DNA of 8,419 nt from Caldilineaceae bacterium (GTDB lineage: Bacteria; Chloroflexota; Anaerolineae; Caldilineales; Caldilineaceae), in the NCBI GenBank assembly GCA_026645635.1, contig JAPKMV010000118.1, forward strand, positions 1-8,419. The letters are read 5' to 3'. Shown piece by piece: positions 1-6,955 of this stretch. The notes under the pieces were generated by a model. That model saw only the letters and a list, made by a program, of their open reading frames with translations. It was not told the DNA's origin and did not search any database. Position numbers and translations under genes: made by a program. Within the stretch, counting starts at the first letter, position 1, and each line of letters starts with the position of its first letter.

Positions 1-3000
1 ACCGGCTACCAGCCCAAGCGCGCCACTTCCCTGCGCCGGCTGGAAGTCACCGAGCAGAACCTGACCCGTGTGCGCGACATCGTGGCCGAACTCAGCCCGC
101 GGCTGGGTTACATGCGCCGCCAGGCCGACCGCGCCCGCGAGCGCGAGCAACTGGCGCGCGACTTGCAGGCGCTGCTGCGCGAGTGGTACGGCTTCCGCTG
201 GCACACGACGCTGCGCAACCTGGCTGCGCACCACGCCGATGAACAGGCCGCCAAAGCTGTGGCGACCGCCCGCCAGGAACTGCTGGGGACGTGCACGGCG
301 CAGATCGACGCGCTGCGTCTCCGCCAGTCGGCATTGCGCAACCAACTGGCCGATCTCCACGGCAGCGGCAGCCAGCTTCACCGTCAGGCCGAGGGTGTGG
401 GCCGCGAGCTGGCTGTCACCCAGGAGCGCCAGCGGCAGACCGTGGCGCGGCGGGAAGACGCCGAGCGGGAACTGGCGCCGCTGCGCGGCCAGTTGGCGAC
501 GCTGGTTGATCGGTTCCAAGAACTGCAGGCTGCGGTCGCTGCGCTTGCGGCTGAGGCAGCGACGCGCCAGCAGGCCGTCGATGTCACCCAGGCTGAGGTG
601 GGCGTGCGGCAGCAGGAGCGGGCGCAGGCGCAGGCCGCGGTGGACGCAGCGCGGATCGGCCTCCAGCAGGCGCAGCAGCGGCGCATCGAACTGCACAGCC
701 GCATCACCCAGATCGACGAGCGGCGGCTGGCCGCGACCGCGAGCCGCACACAGCACGCCACTGCGCTCACCGCGGCCGACGGGGACGCGGAACGCACCGC
801 CGCGGCGGTGGCCGCCGCAGAACGCACCGCCGGCGCGGCCGAAGCGGCCCTGGCTGCCGCGCAGACCGCCGTGGCGGAGTTGGAAGCCGCCATCGCCGTG
901 CAGCGCGACGAACTGCGCAGCGCAGAACAGCAGCGCCAGGAAGCCGACCGCGCACTGGATCGCCTGCAAACGCGCTTCGACCTGCTGAACCGGCTGCGGG
1001 AGGATGGCGCGGGTTATGCTGGCGGCGTGCGCACTGTGCTCCAGGCGGCGCGGCCAGGCGGCCAACTGCGCGGCGTCCTCGGCGCCGTCGCCTCGCTCGT
1101 GCGCGTGCCGCCGCACCTGGACAAGGCCATCGAAACCGCGCTCGGCGGTGCGCTGCAAAATGTGATTGTCGAGCGCTGGCAGGACGCCACCGCGGCTATC
1201 GATCTGCTCAAGCAGCAACGGGGCGGCCGCGCCACCTTCCTGCCCCTCGACCGCCTCAACACCCTGCCGGCGATTGCCGCACCGCGCGCCGCCGGCATCC
1301 TGGGCAACGCGTTCGACCTGGTTGAGTTCGACCGCGCCGTGGCGCCGGCGATGGAACAGTTGCTCAACCGCATCTGGGTTGCCGAAGATTTGCCTGCGGC
1401 GCGCGCGGCGCTGGACGCCGGCAGCGGCCCGCGGCCCACGGTCGTCACCCTGGCCGGCGAGATCGTGCGGCCGGGCGGTGCGGTCACCGGCGGCAGCGAC
1501 AACACGCGCAGCGACGATTCGCTGCTGACGCGCGAGCGCGAACTGCGCGAGTTGCCCGGCGCCATCGCCAAAAGCAAGCAGGCGGCGCAGGCGGCGGCCG
1601 CAGTCTGCGCCGCGGCCGTCCAACAGATCGAGAGCGCCGGCGTCGCGCTGCAACAGCGTCAGACCACGGTGGGCGACCTGGCCAACCAGGAAAAGGCGCG
1701 TCGCCGCGAACTCGACGAGCTGCGCCGCCAGGCTGACCGCGCCCGCCAGTTGCAGCAGTTCCAGGCGGAGCGTCTGGTCCAGGTGGACGCGGAAGCGGAG
1801 CAGTTGTCCATTCAGCGGGCGACGCTGGAGCAGGAACTGGCCGGGGCAGAAGCGCGCCAGGCTGAGGCCGCTGCCGCACTCACCGGCGCGGAAACAACGT
1901 TGGCCGGCAGGGTCGCCGACGCCTTGCTGCAAGAATTGGCCAATCGGCGGGCGGCGCTGGCCGAGGTGCAGGGCCGCAGGAACAGCCAGCAGAGCCTGGC
2001 CGACAACACTGCGCGCAACCGGCAGGTGTTGGAGGAACAGATCGCGCGCAAGGTGCGGCAGGTCGCCGACCTGGACGCCGAAGCCGAACGGCTGTCGGCG
2101 CAGATCGCCGGGCTGAGTGAGCGGGACAGCGGGCTTAACCGGCAACTGGAAGCGCTGCAGGCGGAGATCGACCCGATCGAGGCAGAACTGAGCGTGCTCG
2201 AACAGCGGCTGGAAAGCGAAGAGCAGCAAGAGCGCCACCTGCAGCAGTTGCTGCGCAAGGAAGAGGGCGTGTGGAATGCCGCTCAGTTGCAATTGCAGCG
2301 CGGGGAAGATGCGCTGTTCCAGTTGCGCCACGAGATCGAGCAGGATTTGGGGCTGGTGACGTTGGAGCAGAGCGCCGATGTTGCCTATCAGCCGCCGCTG
2401 CCCTGGGACGCCTTCGTCGAGCAATTGCCGGTGGTCGAGTCGGTGCCGGAGGCGATGGAGGGCGAGGTGCGTGATGCGCGCAACCGGCTGGCGCGCCTGG
2501 GCAACGTGAATCCGGAGGCGCAGCGTGAATACGAGGAGGCTGCCGGTCGCTACGAGTTTCTCTCCACCCAGGCGGAAGACCTGGAAGCCGCCGCTTCAGA
2601 CCTGCGCCGGATCATCGCCGAACTCGACCAGCGGATGCAGGTCGAACTCCGTCGCACCTTCGATGCGGTGGCGCGCGAATTCACCCATTTCTTTCAGCAG
2701 TTGTTCAACGGCGGCACTGCGCATCTGGAACTGACCGACCCGGAGAATATCGGCGCCAGCGGCATCGAGATCATCGCGCGGCCGCCGGGCAAGCGTCCGC
2801 AGAGCCTGGCGCTGCTGTCCGGCGGCGAACGCGCCCTGGCCGCGTGTGCGCTGATTTTCGCTATCCTGCGCGTCAGCCCCACGCCATTCTGTGTGCTCGA
2901 TGAGGTCGATGCGGCGCTGGACGAGGCGAATATCGACCGCTTCCGCACCACGTTGGAGACTTTGAGCGACGAGACGCAGTTCATCATCGTCACGCACAAC

Positions 3001-3153
3001 CGCCGCACGCTCGAGGGCGCCAACACCATTTACGGCGTGACGATGGGCGACGACGGCATCAGCCAGGTGATGAGCCTGCGCCTGGAAGGTGATCGCATCC
3101 TCAACCGGGCGGCGGATGCCGAGGTGAGCGCTGAGGCGGCGATGCCGCTGTGA
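1..3153 (+). CDS. smc: Chromosome partition/condensin ATPase SMC, 5' end cut by window
   Basis: SMC forms the ATP-driven dimer that, with ScpA and ScpB, organises and segregates the nucleoid. The frame is open from base 1 and gives 1050 residues; about 140-150 N-terminal residues, including Walker A, lie upstream of the window. Seen in order: the end of the N-terminal head ([10 protein letters not shown], about residues 12-21), a first Ala/Gln/Arg-rich coiled coil (about 30-330), the hinge (about 335-510, with GGALQNVIV near 382-390 and GGAVTGGS near 492-499), and a second coiled coil (about 510-820). The C-terminal head follows, with LGNVNPEA before it, the ABC signature LSGGER (939-944), Walker [12 protein letters not shown] (D967/E968) and the H-loop VTHN (H999). 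All C-terminal ATPase motifs look intact. GTG at 70 is an internal codon, not the start. The gene ends two bases before a repeat array and faces rnc tail to tail. Identification is secure. Confidence 0.97.
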   Translation, partial: TGYQPKRATSLRRLEVTEQNLTRVRDIVAELSPRLGYMRRQADRAREREQLARDLQALLREWYGFRWHTTLRNLAAHHADEQAAKAVATARQELLGTCTAQIDALRLRQSALRNQLADLHGSGSQLHRQAEGVGRELAVTQERQRQTVARREDAERELAPLRGQLATLVDRFQELQAAVAALAAEAATRQQAVDVTQAEVGVRQQERAQAQAAVDAARIGLQQAQQRRIELHSRITQIDERRLAATASRTQHATALTAADGDAERTAAAVAAAERTAGAAEAALAAAQTAVAELEAAIAVQRDELRSAEQQRQEADRALDRLQTRFDLLNRLREDGAGYAGGVRTVLQAARPGGQLRGVLGAVASLVRVPPHLDKAIETALGGALQNVIVERWQDATAAIDLLKQQRGGRATFLPLDRLNTLPAIAAPRAAGILGNAFDLVEFDRAVAPAMEQLLNRIWVAEDLPAARAALDAGSGPRPTVVTLAGEIVRPGGAVTGGSDNTRSDDSLLTRERELRELPGAIAKSKQAAQAAAAVCAAAVQQIESAGVALQQRQTTVGDLANQEKARRRELDELRRQADRARQLQQFQAERLVQVDAEAEQLSIQRATLEQELAGAEARQAEAAAALTGAETTLAGRVADALLQELANRRAALAEVQGRRNSQQSLADNTARNRQVLEEQIARKVRQVADLDAEAERLSAQIAGLSERDSGLNRQLEALQAEIDPIEAELSVLEQRLESEEQQERHLQQLLRKEEGVWNAAQLQLQRGEDALFQLRHEIEQDLGLVTLEQSADVAYQPPLPWDAFVEQLPVVESVPEAMEGEVRDARNRLARLGNVNPEAQREYEEAAGRYEFLSTQAEDLEAAASDLRRIIAELDQRMQVELRRTFDAVAREFTHFFQQLFNGGTAHLELTDPENIGASGIEIIARPPGKRPQSLALLSGGERALAACALIFAILRVSPTPFCVLDEVDAALDEANIDRFRTTLETLSDETQFIIVTHNRRTLEGANTIYGVTMGDDGISQVMSLRLEGDRILNRAADAEVSAEAAMPL

Positions 3154-3154
3154 A

Positions 3155-3237
3155 GTGAGAGGGTGAAAGGGTGAGCGGGTGAAAGATTGTCACCTCCCTC
3201 ACCCACTCACCCACTCACCCACTCACCCCCTCACCCT
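3155..3237. repeat. Palindromic array of 8-bp tandem repeats between smc and rnc
   Basis: Four imperfect 8-bp units on the left (3155-3186: gtgagagg, gtgaaagg, gtgagcgg, gtgaaaga) are followed by an 11-nt spacer (3187-3197). Five units in the opposite orientation follow (3198-3237: ctcaccca three times, then ctcacccc and ctcaccct). The two halves are near reverse complements: 3155-3182 pairs with 3215-3242 at 24 of 28 positions. A transcript from either strand could fold into a long hairpin, so the array may act as a bidirectional terminator or RNA-end stabiliser for the convergent genes. That role is inferred. There is no clear U-tract after the stem. The last right-hand unit contains the rnc stop codon (3231-3233). 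Confidence 0.85.
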
Positions 3238-4010
3238 CTCTCTCCCTCGCCACCCGAAGAGAGGCCGAAACGAGCCTCCAACTCCGGGTCCGGCTCATAC
3301 TCGGGCGCGGGCATGCCGCCAAAATAGAGCGCCATCGCCGCGGCGCGCTGCGCCGACTCCTGCTTGCTGCGCCCTTGCCCCACGCCATACGGCTCACCGT
3401 TGATCTGCACCAGCATGACGAAGTGCTTGGCATGGTCGGGACCTTGCGCTTCGGCCACCTTGTAGCGCGGGGTGTAGCCTTTGGCCGCCTGCGCCCACTC
3501 TTGCAAGCGGCTTTTGGGATCCTTGGTGTCGTCCACGGCGCGCAGCCGCTCGATATCGACGCGCAGCAGGCCAAAAACCATGCGCCGCACCGCTTCGACG
3601 CCCTGGTCGAGATAGACCGCGCCGACCAAGGCTTCAAAGGTGGCGCAGAGGGTGGCGCGGCGCGTGCGCCCGCCGCTCTCCTCCTCGCCGTGGCCGAGTT
3701 TGAGATAGTCGCCGAGGCTCAACTCGTCGGCGAGGCGCGCCAACGTCTCGCGGCGCACCAACGCCGAACGCAAGTTGGTCAGTTCACCTTCGTCCACATA
3801 GGGAAAGAGCAGATAGAGGTGTTCGCTGACAATGTAACCGAGCACGGCGTCGCCGAGGAATTCCAGCCGCTCGTTGTCCACCAACTCCTCATCTTGATCC
3901 AGCAGTTCGTTGAGAAAACTGCGGTGCACAAACGCCTGTTGGAGAAGCTGCTTGTCCTTGAACTCGATGCCTAAGGTGCGTTCGATTGCTTGATAGTTGC
4001 CCGGATCCAT
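3231..4010 (-). CDS. rnc: Ribonuclease III
   Basis: RNase III cleaves double-stranded RNA, chiefly in rRNA processing and mRNA turnover. The 259-residue length is normal for the family. The RNase III domain occupies about residues 5-150, with signature [13 protein letters not shown] (47-59) supplying E48, E51 and D55. The second metal-binding segment reads TLCATFEAL (121-129) and keeps E127. Position 124 is Ala where the family usually has the Asp equivalent to E. coli D114. A C-terminal dsRNA-binding domain spans about 164-230 ([11 protein letters not shown], then [14 protein letters not shown]). The ATG at 4010 fits the usual N-terminus ([17 protein letters not shown]); only a weak AGAG precedes it, consistent with coupling to the PLP-enzyme gene 29 nt upstream. 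The open frame continues upstream but only as a shadow of that gene. The low-complexity tail GGEGERG comes from sequence running into the repeat array. Confidence 0.95.
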   Translation of the reverse strand: MDPGNYQAIERTLGIEFKDKQLLQQAFVHRSFLNELLDQDEELVDNERLEFLGDAVLGYIVSEHLYLLFPYVDEGELTNLRSALVRRETLARLADELSLGDYLKLGHGEEESGGRTRRATLCATFEALVGAVYLDQGVEAVRRMVFGLLRVDIERLRAVDDTKDPKSRLQEWAQAAKGYTPRYKVAEAQGPDHAKHFVMLVQINGEPYGVGQGRSKQESAQRAAAMALYFGGMPAPEYEPDPELEARFGLSSGGEGERG

Positions 4011-4039
4011 GAAAGCTCTATTCAATGTACGATGTTGGT

Positions 4040-5161
4040 TTAGCTTTTCGGGGGATTCTTGAGACCGTGTCCGGTCAAGATGCCGACGACCAGGTCGCGC
4101 GGCTTGATGACCCGGTTGGCAGTCTGTTCCAGTGCTGCCGCCACCACGGCGCTGGTCGGCTCGACAAAGATGCCGCGTGCCGCCAGTTTTCCATGCGCTG
4201 CCACAACTTCTTCTTCGACGACGGCCACGGTGGTTCCCTGGGAAAAGCGAATGGCGCCCAGCAGCGCTTCCCAACGCACCGGGTAGCTGATGGCGATGCC
4301 GTCGGCGCTGATGGTGCGGATGTGCATGCTTGGCTGGATGCGGGCGGACTGGCTCTGAAATGCGTTATGCACGGGGGTGAACGGTTCGGCCTGCACGGCC
4401 AGCAGTTTGGGCAGCTTATGCGTGACGCCCGATGCGCGCAGGTGCTGAAACCCGCGCCACGCGCCCAGCAAGGTGCCGCCATGACCCACCGGCGCCACGA
4501 TCCAGTCGGGCACGGTATGGTCGAGTTGCTCCCAGATCTCCCAGGCCACGGTCATCTGGCCGAAGAGAAAGGCCGGGTGCCAGGCGTGGGACGCGTACGC
4601 CATCTCGCGGCTGTTGAGGGTGGCGGCCTCGGCTGCGCGGGTGGCTTCGGCGCGCGGACCCGGCACTTCCACCAGCTCGCCGCCGTAGACGGTCACCTGC
4701 GCCTTCTTTGGCTCCGGGGCGCTCTCCGGCACGAAGATGCAGGAGTGCAGCCCGGCGCGCCCGGCGTAGCAGGCGAGGCTGGCGCCGGCATTGCCGCTGG
4801 AATCATCCACGAGCGATTCGTAGCCGAGACCCTTCAGCCAGTTTACCATCGTCGCTACGCCGCGATCTTTGTAGCTCCCGGTCGGCATGAGCGCGTCGAA
4901 TTTCCAGTGGATGGGCAGGTTGGCCCAGCCATCGGCGATCAGCGGCGTCCATCCTTCGCCCAACGTCGTCAACTGTTGATGATGGCGCAGCACCGGCAGC
5001 ATCGCCGCATAGCGCCACATGCCGACCCCGCGCGGGTTGACTGAACCCAAATCGAAGAGCGGCATGTCGCTGAATTCCAGCGGCGCGCCGGTGATGGGAC
5101 AACGCAGCGGGCTTTGTTCGGCTGGACAGTGAAATCGGCTGGTCGGACAATAGGCAATCAA
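4040..5161 (-). CDS. thrC: Threonine synthase-like PLP-dependent enzyme
   Basis: Threonine synthase converts O-phosphohomoserine to threonine, the last step of the pathway. The 373 residues show fold-type II PLP-enzyme landmarks: LGEGWTPL (67-74), PTGSYKDRG (93-101) with Schiff-base lysine K98, SSGNAGAS (121-128), the glycine loop PVGHGGT (224-230) that binds PLP phosphate, and the C-terminal TGHGLK (363-368) typical of threonine synthases. Near the N-terminus are cysteines C5, C12 and C21, apparently a degenerate form of the zinc-ribbon-like segment seen in many relatives. The start is TTG at 5161: the frame is closed by TAG a short way upstream with no ATG between, a strong SD lies 8 nt away, and starting at the next Met (M33) would lose the cysteine segment. 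It leads a two-gene transcript with rnc. A paralogous beta-family enzyme with another substrate cannot be excluded, so the symbol is provisional. Confidence 0.85.
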   Translation of the reverse strand: MIAYCPTSRFHCPAEQSPLRCPITGAPLEFSDMPLFDLGSVNPRGVGMWRYAAMLPVLRHHQQLTTLGEGWTPLIADGWANLPIHWKFDALMPTGSYKDRGVATMVNWLKGLGYESLVDDSSGNAGASLACYAGRAGLHSCIFVPESAPEPKKAQVTVYGGELVEVPGPRAEATRAAEAATLNSREMAYASHAWHPAFLFGQMTVAWEIWEQLDHTVPDWIVAPVGHGGTLLGAWRGFQHLRASGVTHKLPKLLAVQAEPFTPVHNAFQSQSARIQPSMHIRTISADGIAISYPVRWEALLGAIRFSQGTTVAVVEEEVVAAHGKLAARGIFVEPTSAVVAAALEQTANRVIKPRDLVVGILTGHGLKNPPKS

Positions 5162-5169
5162 ACGAAGAA

Positions 5170-5178
5170 CCTCTTCCC
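5170..5178 (-). promoter_or_regulatory. Ribosome binding site deciding a TTG start
   Basis: On the minus strand GGGAAGAGG lies 8 nt before the TTG at 5161. It is the strongest Shine-Dalgarno match in this leader and supports TTG initiation of the threonine-synthase-like gene. The same bases also form codons 2-4 of a seven-codon ATG mini-frame (5181 to 5158). Confidence 0.7.
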
Positions 5179-5199
5179 CATGACTTGTTGGTCGCCCCT

Positions 5200-5228
5200 A
5201 GTGTCGCATCGATTCTTGTGCTTGTCAA
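5200..5228 (-). promoter_or_regulatory. Sigma70-type promoter for the thrC-rnc operon
   Basis: On the minus strand a perfect -35 TTGACA (5228-5223) is followed by a 17-bp spacer and -10 GACACT (5205-5200), which keeps the important A at position 2 and T at position 6. Transcription would start near 5193, giving a leader of about 32 nt that carries the ribosome binding site. The promoter lies wholly in the 124-bp gap after the upstream leftward gene, so thrC-rnc can be expressed independently of it. Confidence 0.65.
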
Positions 5229-5285
5229 AGACGCTCGCAGCGGTCTGGTCAGCCGGCGGTCACATCGCCCAGCGCCCGGCGTGCT

Positions 5286-5735
5286 TCATCGGCAGGAGGA
5301 CTCGAAGGCCGCGCCGGCGAGATAGGCTGGCGGATCGCGCAGTTCCAGCTCCAGGCGGATGGCGGCGCGTTGGGGGAGGAGCGCAACGTCCAGCGCGCCG
5401 ACGTAGCAGTGAAAATGCCGCTCCACCTGCGTCGCCAACTGGACATAGACGCCGTCGATTTCGCGCTGCACATTGGTCAGTAAGGCGCGGTAGCCGTCTT
5501 CGGTTGCGGCCTGGGCTGCCTCCAGCGGCGTCAACGCGTCTTCCAGTGTGATGGTCAGCCGGTCTTCCCCCAGCAGTGCGCAGGGGTTGTGGCAGACGCG
5601 CTGGTGGGTTGTCTCCCAGTAGGCGGCCACCTGGCGTGCGATTTCTGGCAGCACCTTGTAGATTTGCGCCGAGGAGATGTGGTTGTGCGCGGTCAGGTCG
5701 GCAGGTTTTCCGGTTGACGGGTTAGCAGTCATCAT
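5286..5735 (-). CDS. Small conserved-looking protein, possible DUF2294 family
   Basis: A 149-residue soluble protein beginning MMTANPSTGK. The stretch from about residue 20 to 132 (a helical start ISSAQIYKVLPEIA, then LTITLEDALTPLEAAQAATEDG, VQREIDGVYVQLATQVE and a strand-rich end RLELELRD) resembles in pattern the DUF2294 family: a strand, an LTPxE motif, a long helix and a final strand. This is from memory and tentative; the family's function is unknown to me. C48, C52, H107, H109 and C110 could be metal ligands, which is speculative. The frame is open upstream to 5858, but AAGGAG placed 6 nt before the ATG at 5735 decides the start; the adjacent ATG at 5732 is an alternative. There is no signal peptide or membrane span. 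The gene is leftward, 124 bp upstream of thrC, and divergent from the right-hand operon. Confidence 0.7.
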   Translation of the reverse strand: MMTANPSTGKPADLTAHNHISSAQIYKVLPEIARQVAAYWETTHQRVCHNPCALLGEDRLTITLEDALTPLEAAQAATEDGYRALLTNVQREIDGVYVQLATQVERHFHCYVGALDVALLPQRAAIRLELELRDPPAYLAGAAFESSCR

Positions 5736-5741
5736 TGGCGG

Positions 5742-5747
5742 CTCCTT
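5742..5747 (-). promoter_or_regulatory. Ribosome binding site of the DUF2294-like gene
   Basis: Minus-strand AAGGAG is 6 nt from ATG 5735 and 9 nt from ATG 5732. It rejects the longer frame that begins at 5858, which would add 41 residues without a comparable site. Confidence 0.75.
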
Positions 5748-5860
5748 AGTACGGATTGGTTGCTCACGCACCGACGGTTCAGAACGTGTTTGGTTGTCTA
5801 CAGCGTACGCGGCGGCAATTCCGAATGAGTTACAGGCGCGTTGGCAGGCCAACTGCATTG

Positions 5861-5968
5861 GACTTTATCGGCAATAGCTTTTTGGCACGCAAAGACGCAA
5901 AGTCGCAAAGCGTTTTTCTCCTGGCGTCTTTGCGTCTTGGCGTGAGATTCCTTATCACCGATAAAGTC
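5861..5968. repeat. Nested inverted-repeat element (MITE-like) built of 8-bp units
   Basis: The outer ends are a perfect 11-bp inverted repeat, gactttatcgg (5861-5871) against ccgataaagtc (5958-5968). Inside is a second palindrome: 5886-5906 pairs with 5924-5944 at 19 of 21 positions. The inner palindrome is itself made of 8-bp units: acgcaaag, acgcaaag, tcgcaaag (5887-5910), a 9-nt spacer, then the opposite orientation cctggcgt, ctttgcgt, cttggcgt (5920-5943). The 108-bp size, terminal inverted repeats and lack of coding capacity fit a miniature inverted-repeat element, but I see no clear target-site duplication. It could alternatively be a dispersed intergenic palindrome of REP type. Whether other copies exist cannot be told from this window. 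Confidence 0.7.
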
Positions 5969-5991
5969 TATTATTTTCGCCGGTTGGTGGT

Positions 5992-6009
5992 CTTGAAATT
6001 GGGGTCAAG
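5992..6009. promoter_or_regulatory. Short dyad upstream of promoter, possible operator
   Basis: CTTGA (5992-5996) and TCAAG (6005-6009) form an inverted repeat with an 8-nt centre, lying 21 bp upstream of the -35 box at 6031. An overlapping dyad, GGGGT (6001-6005) against ACCCC (6011-6015), shares the same bases. The position suits an activator or repressor site, but arms this short can arise by chance. Confidence 0.25.
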
Positions 6010-6030
6010 CACCCCGCACCCCCCCGGCCA

Positions 6031-6060
6031 TTGCCCCGCGCGCCGCACACGGGGTATAAT
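6031..6060 (+). promoter_or_regulatory. Promoter of the four-gene membrane operon
   Basis: A perfect -10 TATAAT (6055-6060) stands 18 bp after TTGCCC (6031-6036), whose first three bases match the -35 consensus. In such GC-rich surroundings the TATAAT is conspicuous. Transcription would start near 6067, leaving a leader of about 50 nt before the ATG at 6117. Confidence 0.7.
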
Positions 6061-6116
6061 GGCGACAACCATCCTTCATCATTCGTGCGATTCAGGACAA
6101 AGGCGCATCGTCGTTC

Positions 6117-6407
6117 ATGGGGCAAGAAGCATCCTTGTTGACGCCCACCATTCAGCAGAGTGTGACTGCGCTGGCCCGCCGCCAGTTGCTGGCGCCCGCG
6201 CTGCTCTACACGGCGGGCCATCGTCCGCTGGCATTTGTGGCCGGTCAGAGCCTGGCGCTGGCTGCGCCGTGGGCCGCACTCCTCGGCATCCCCGCTGTGG
6301 ATGAGTGGGCGACGTTGCTCAGCGACCCGGCCGGCCCCGGTGCACTGGAGACCGCACTGCGCGCCGCCCTGGACGACGTCCCATCCGGCGCAAGAGGCAG
6401 CGCATGA
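6117..6407 (+). CDS. Small hypothetical protein, first gene of the membrane operon
   Basis: A 96-residue protein of unknown function. A polar N-terminus (1-20) leads into a hydrophobic stretch, RRQLLAPALLYTAGHRPLAF, continuing through VAGQSLALAAPWAALLGI (about residues 21-58), then an acidic, Ala-rich tail. The central stretch may sit in or on the membrane, but it contains H35, R36 and Q44, so it could equally be the core of a small globular domain. I do not recognise the family. The start is the first ATG after the promoter; the nearest SD-like sequence (AAAGG, 6099-6103) is rather far at 13 nt. Its TGA overlaps the next gene's ATG (ATGA at 6404-6407), which argues that the frame is genuinely translated. 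Confidence 0.65.
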   Translation: MGQEASLLTPTIQQSVTALARRQLLAPALLYTAGHRPLAFVAGQSLALAAPWAALLGIPAVDEWATLLSDPAGPGALETALRAALDDVPSGARGSA

Positions 6408-6949
6408 TCGCGCCCCGCGCCGCGCGCGCCATCGCCGCCCAGTGGCAGGACGCCACCGACCAGGGGTTGGAGACCGGCGAGGCGCCCGTGCTCGATGGCG
6501 GCGTTGCGCCCGCGCCCCTGGACGGCGCGGGGCCGCTGCTGGCATTGGCCGACCTCAGCGCTCAGCGCGCCGACGCCACCAAGCCGCTGTTGGCCGCCGG
6601 CGGCGTCACGCCCTGGTGGCTGATTCTGCTGCTGCGCCCACCCGCCATGACCGTGCCGCCGCCAAAGCCGGATCCACAGCTCGCCTACACCGCGCCCGAC
6701 CCTGCCACCCATCAGGCCGCGCTGACCGCGTGGGATCGCCGCCAGTCGCCCTATCGCGCACAGCCTGCGGCCCTGCCCGTCGCCCTGCAGACGCCCTTCA
6801 CGCCCAACGATCGCCCAGCCGCGGCGGCCAGCAGCGAAACCTTGTTGTTCGCACTCTCCGCAGCAGAGCAGGCCCCGCGTGACGGTTGGGTGGCGTGGGT
6901 CGCCGTCGTCGTCGCCCTGATCCTGCTGCTCCTTGCGGCCATCGTGTGA
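6404..6949 (+). CDS. Hypothetical protein with C-terminal membrane anchor
   Basis: A 181-residue protein of unknown function. It is Ala/Pro-rich and mostly soluble; a Pro-rich section (PPPKPDPQL, about 85-93) follows a short hydrophobic patch WWLILLLRPP (71-80). It ends in a single strongly hydrophobic segment (about 162-181) that runs to the last residue, so the bulk probably faces the cytoplasm with the tail in the membrane. There is no signal peptide. The start at 6404 is set by the 4-nt ATGA overlap with the preceding gene and by AAGAGG 6 nt upstream. The frame is open further upstream to a GTG at 6305, but that would overlap the first gene by about 100 nt and is rejected. Context suggests it works with the membrane proteins that follow. 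Confidence 0.72.
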   Translation: MIAPRAARAIAAQWQDATDQGLETGEAPVLDGGVAPAPLDGAGPLLALADLSAQRADATKPLLAAGGVTPWWLILLLRPPAMTVPPPKPDPQLAYTAPDPATHQAALTAWDRRQSPYRAQPAALPVALQTPFTPNDRPAAAASSETLLFALSAAEQAPRDGWVAWVAVVVALILLLLAAIV

Positions 6950-6955
6950 AATGCC

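Larger units (their letters stand above)
5736..6116. other. Divergent intergenic region (381 nt)
   Basis: This gap separates the leftward DUF2294-like gene from the rightward membrane operon. It holds the leftward ribosome binding site, a nested inverted-repeat element (5861-5968), a short dyad (5992-6009), the rightward promoter (6031-6060) and a leader of about 50 nt. I see no convincing -10/-35 pair for the leftward gene and no credible coding frame; the open frames here are antisense extensions or chance. Confidence 0.7.

Noticed and set aside
68..988. 306-aa open frame overlapping smc
   Set aside because: It lies on the same strand in a second frame of a clearly coding smc region. The translation is Arg/Ala/Ser-rich with no domain, typical of a shadow of GC-rich DNA.
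3155..3237. CRISPR-like array
   Set aside because: Units are 8 bp and directly adjacent without spacers, and the halves are inverted. This is a palindromic tandem repeat, not CRISPR.
4011..4274. 88-residue N-terminal extension of RNase III
   Set aside because: It is thrC coding sequence read in another frame. The family N-terminus begins at ATG 4010.
4025..5044. 339-aa open frame on the plus strand opposite thrC
   Set aside because: Antisense to a gene with intact catalytic motifs. No motif or ribosome binding site supports it.
5229..5285. Possible terminator after the DUF2294-like gene
   Set aside because: Short GC-rich dyads exist, including a bulged GACCGCT/AGCGTC stem, but there is no clean stem with a U-tract and one overlaps the thrC -35 box.
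5736..5858. 41-residue N-terminal extension of the DUF2294-like protein
   Set aside because: AAGGAG 6 nt before ATG 5735 sets the start, and the extension is low in recognisable pattern.
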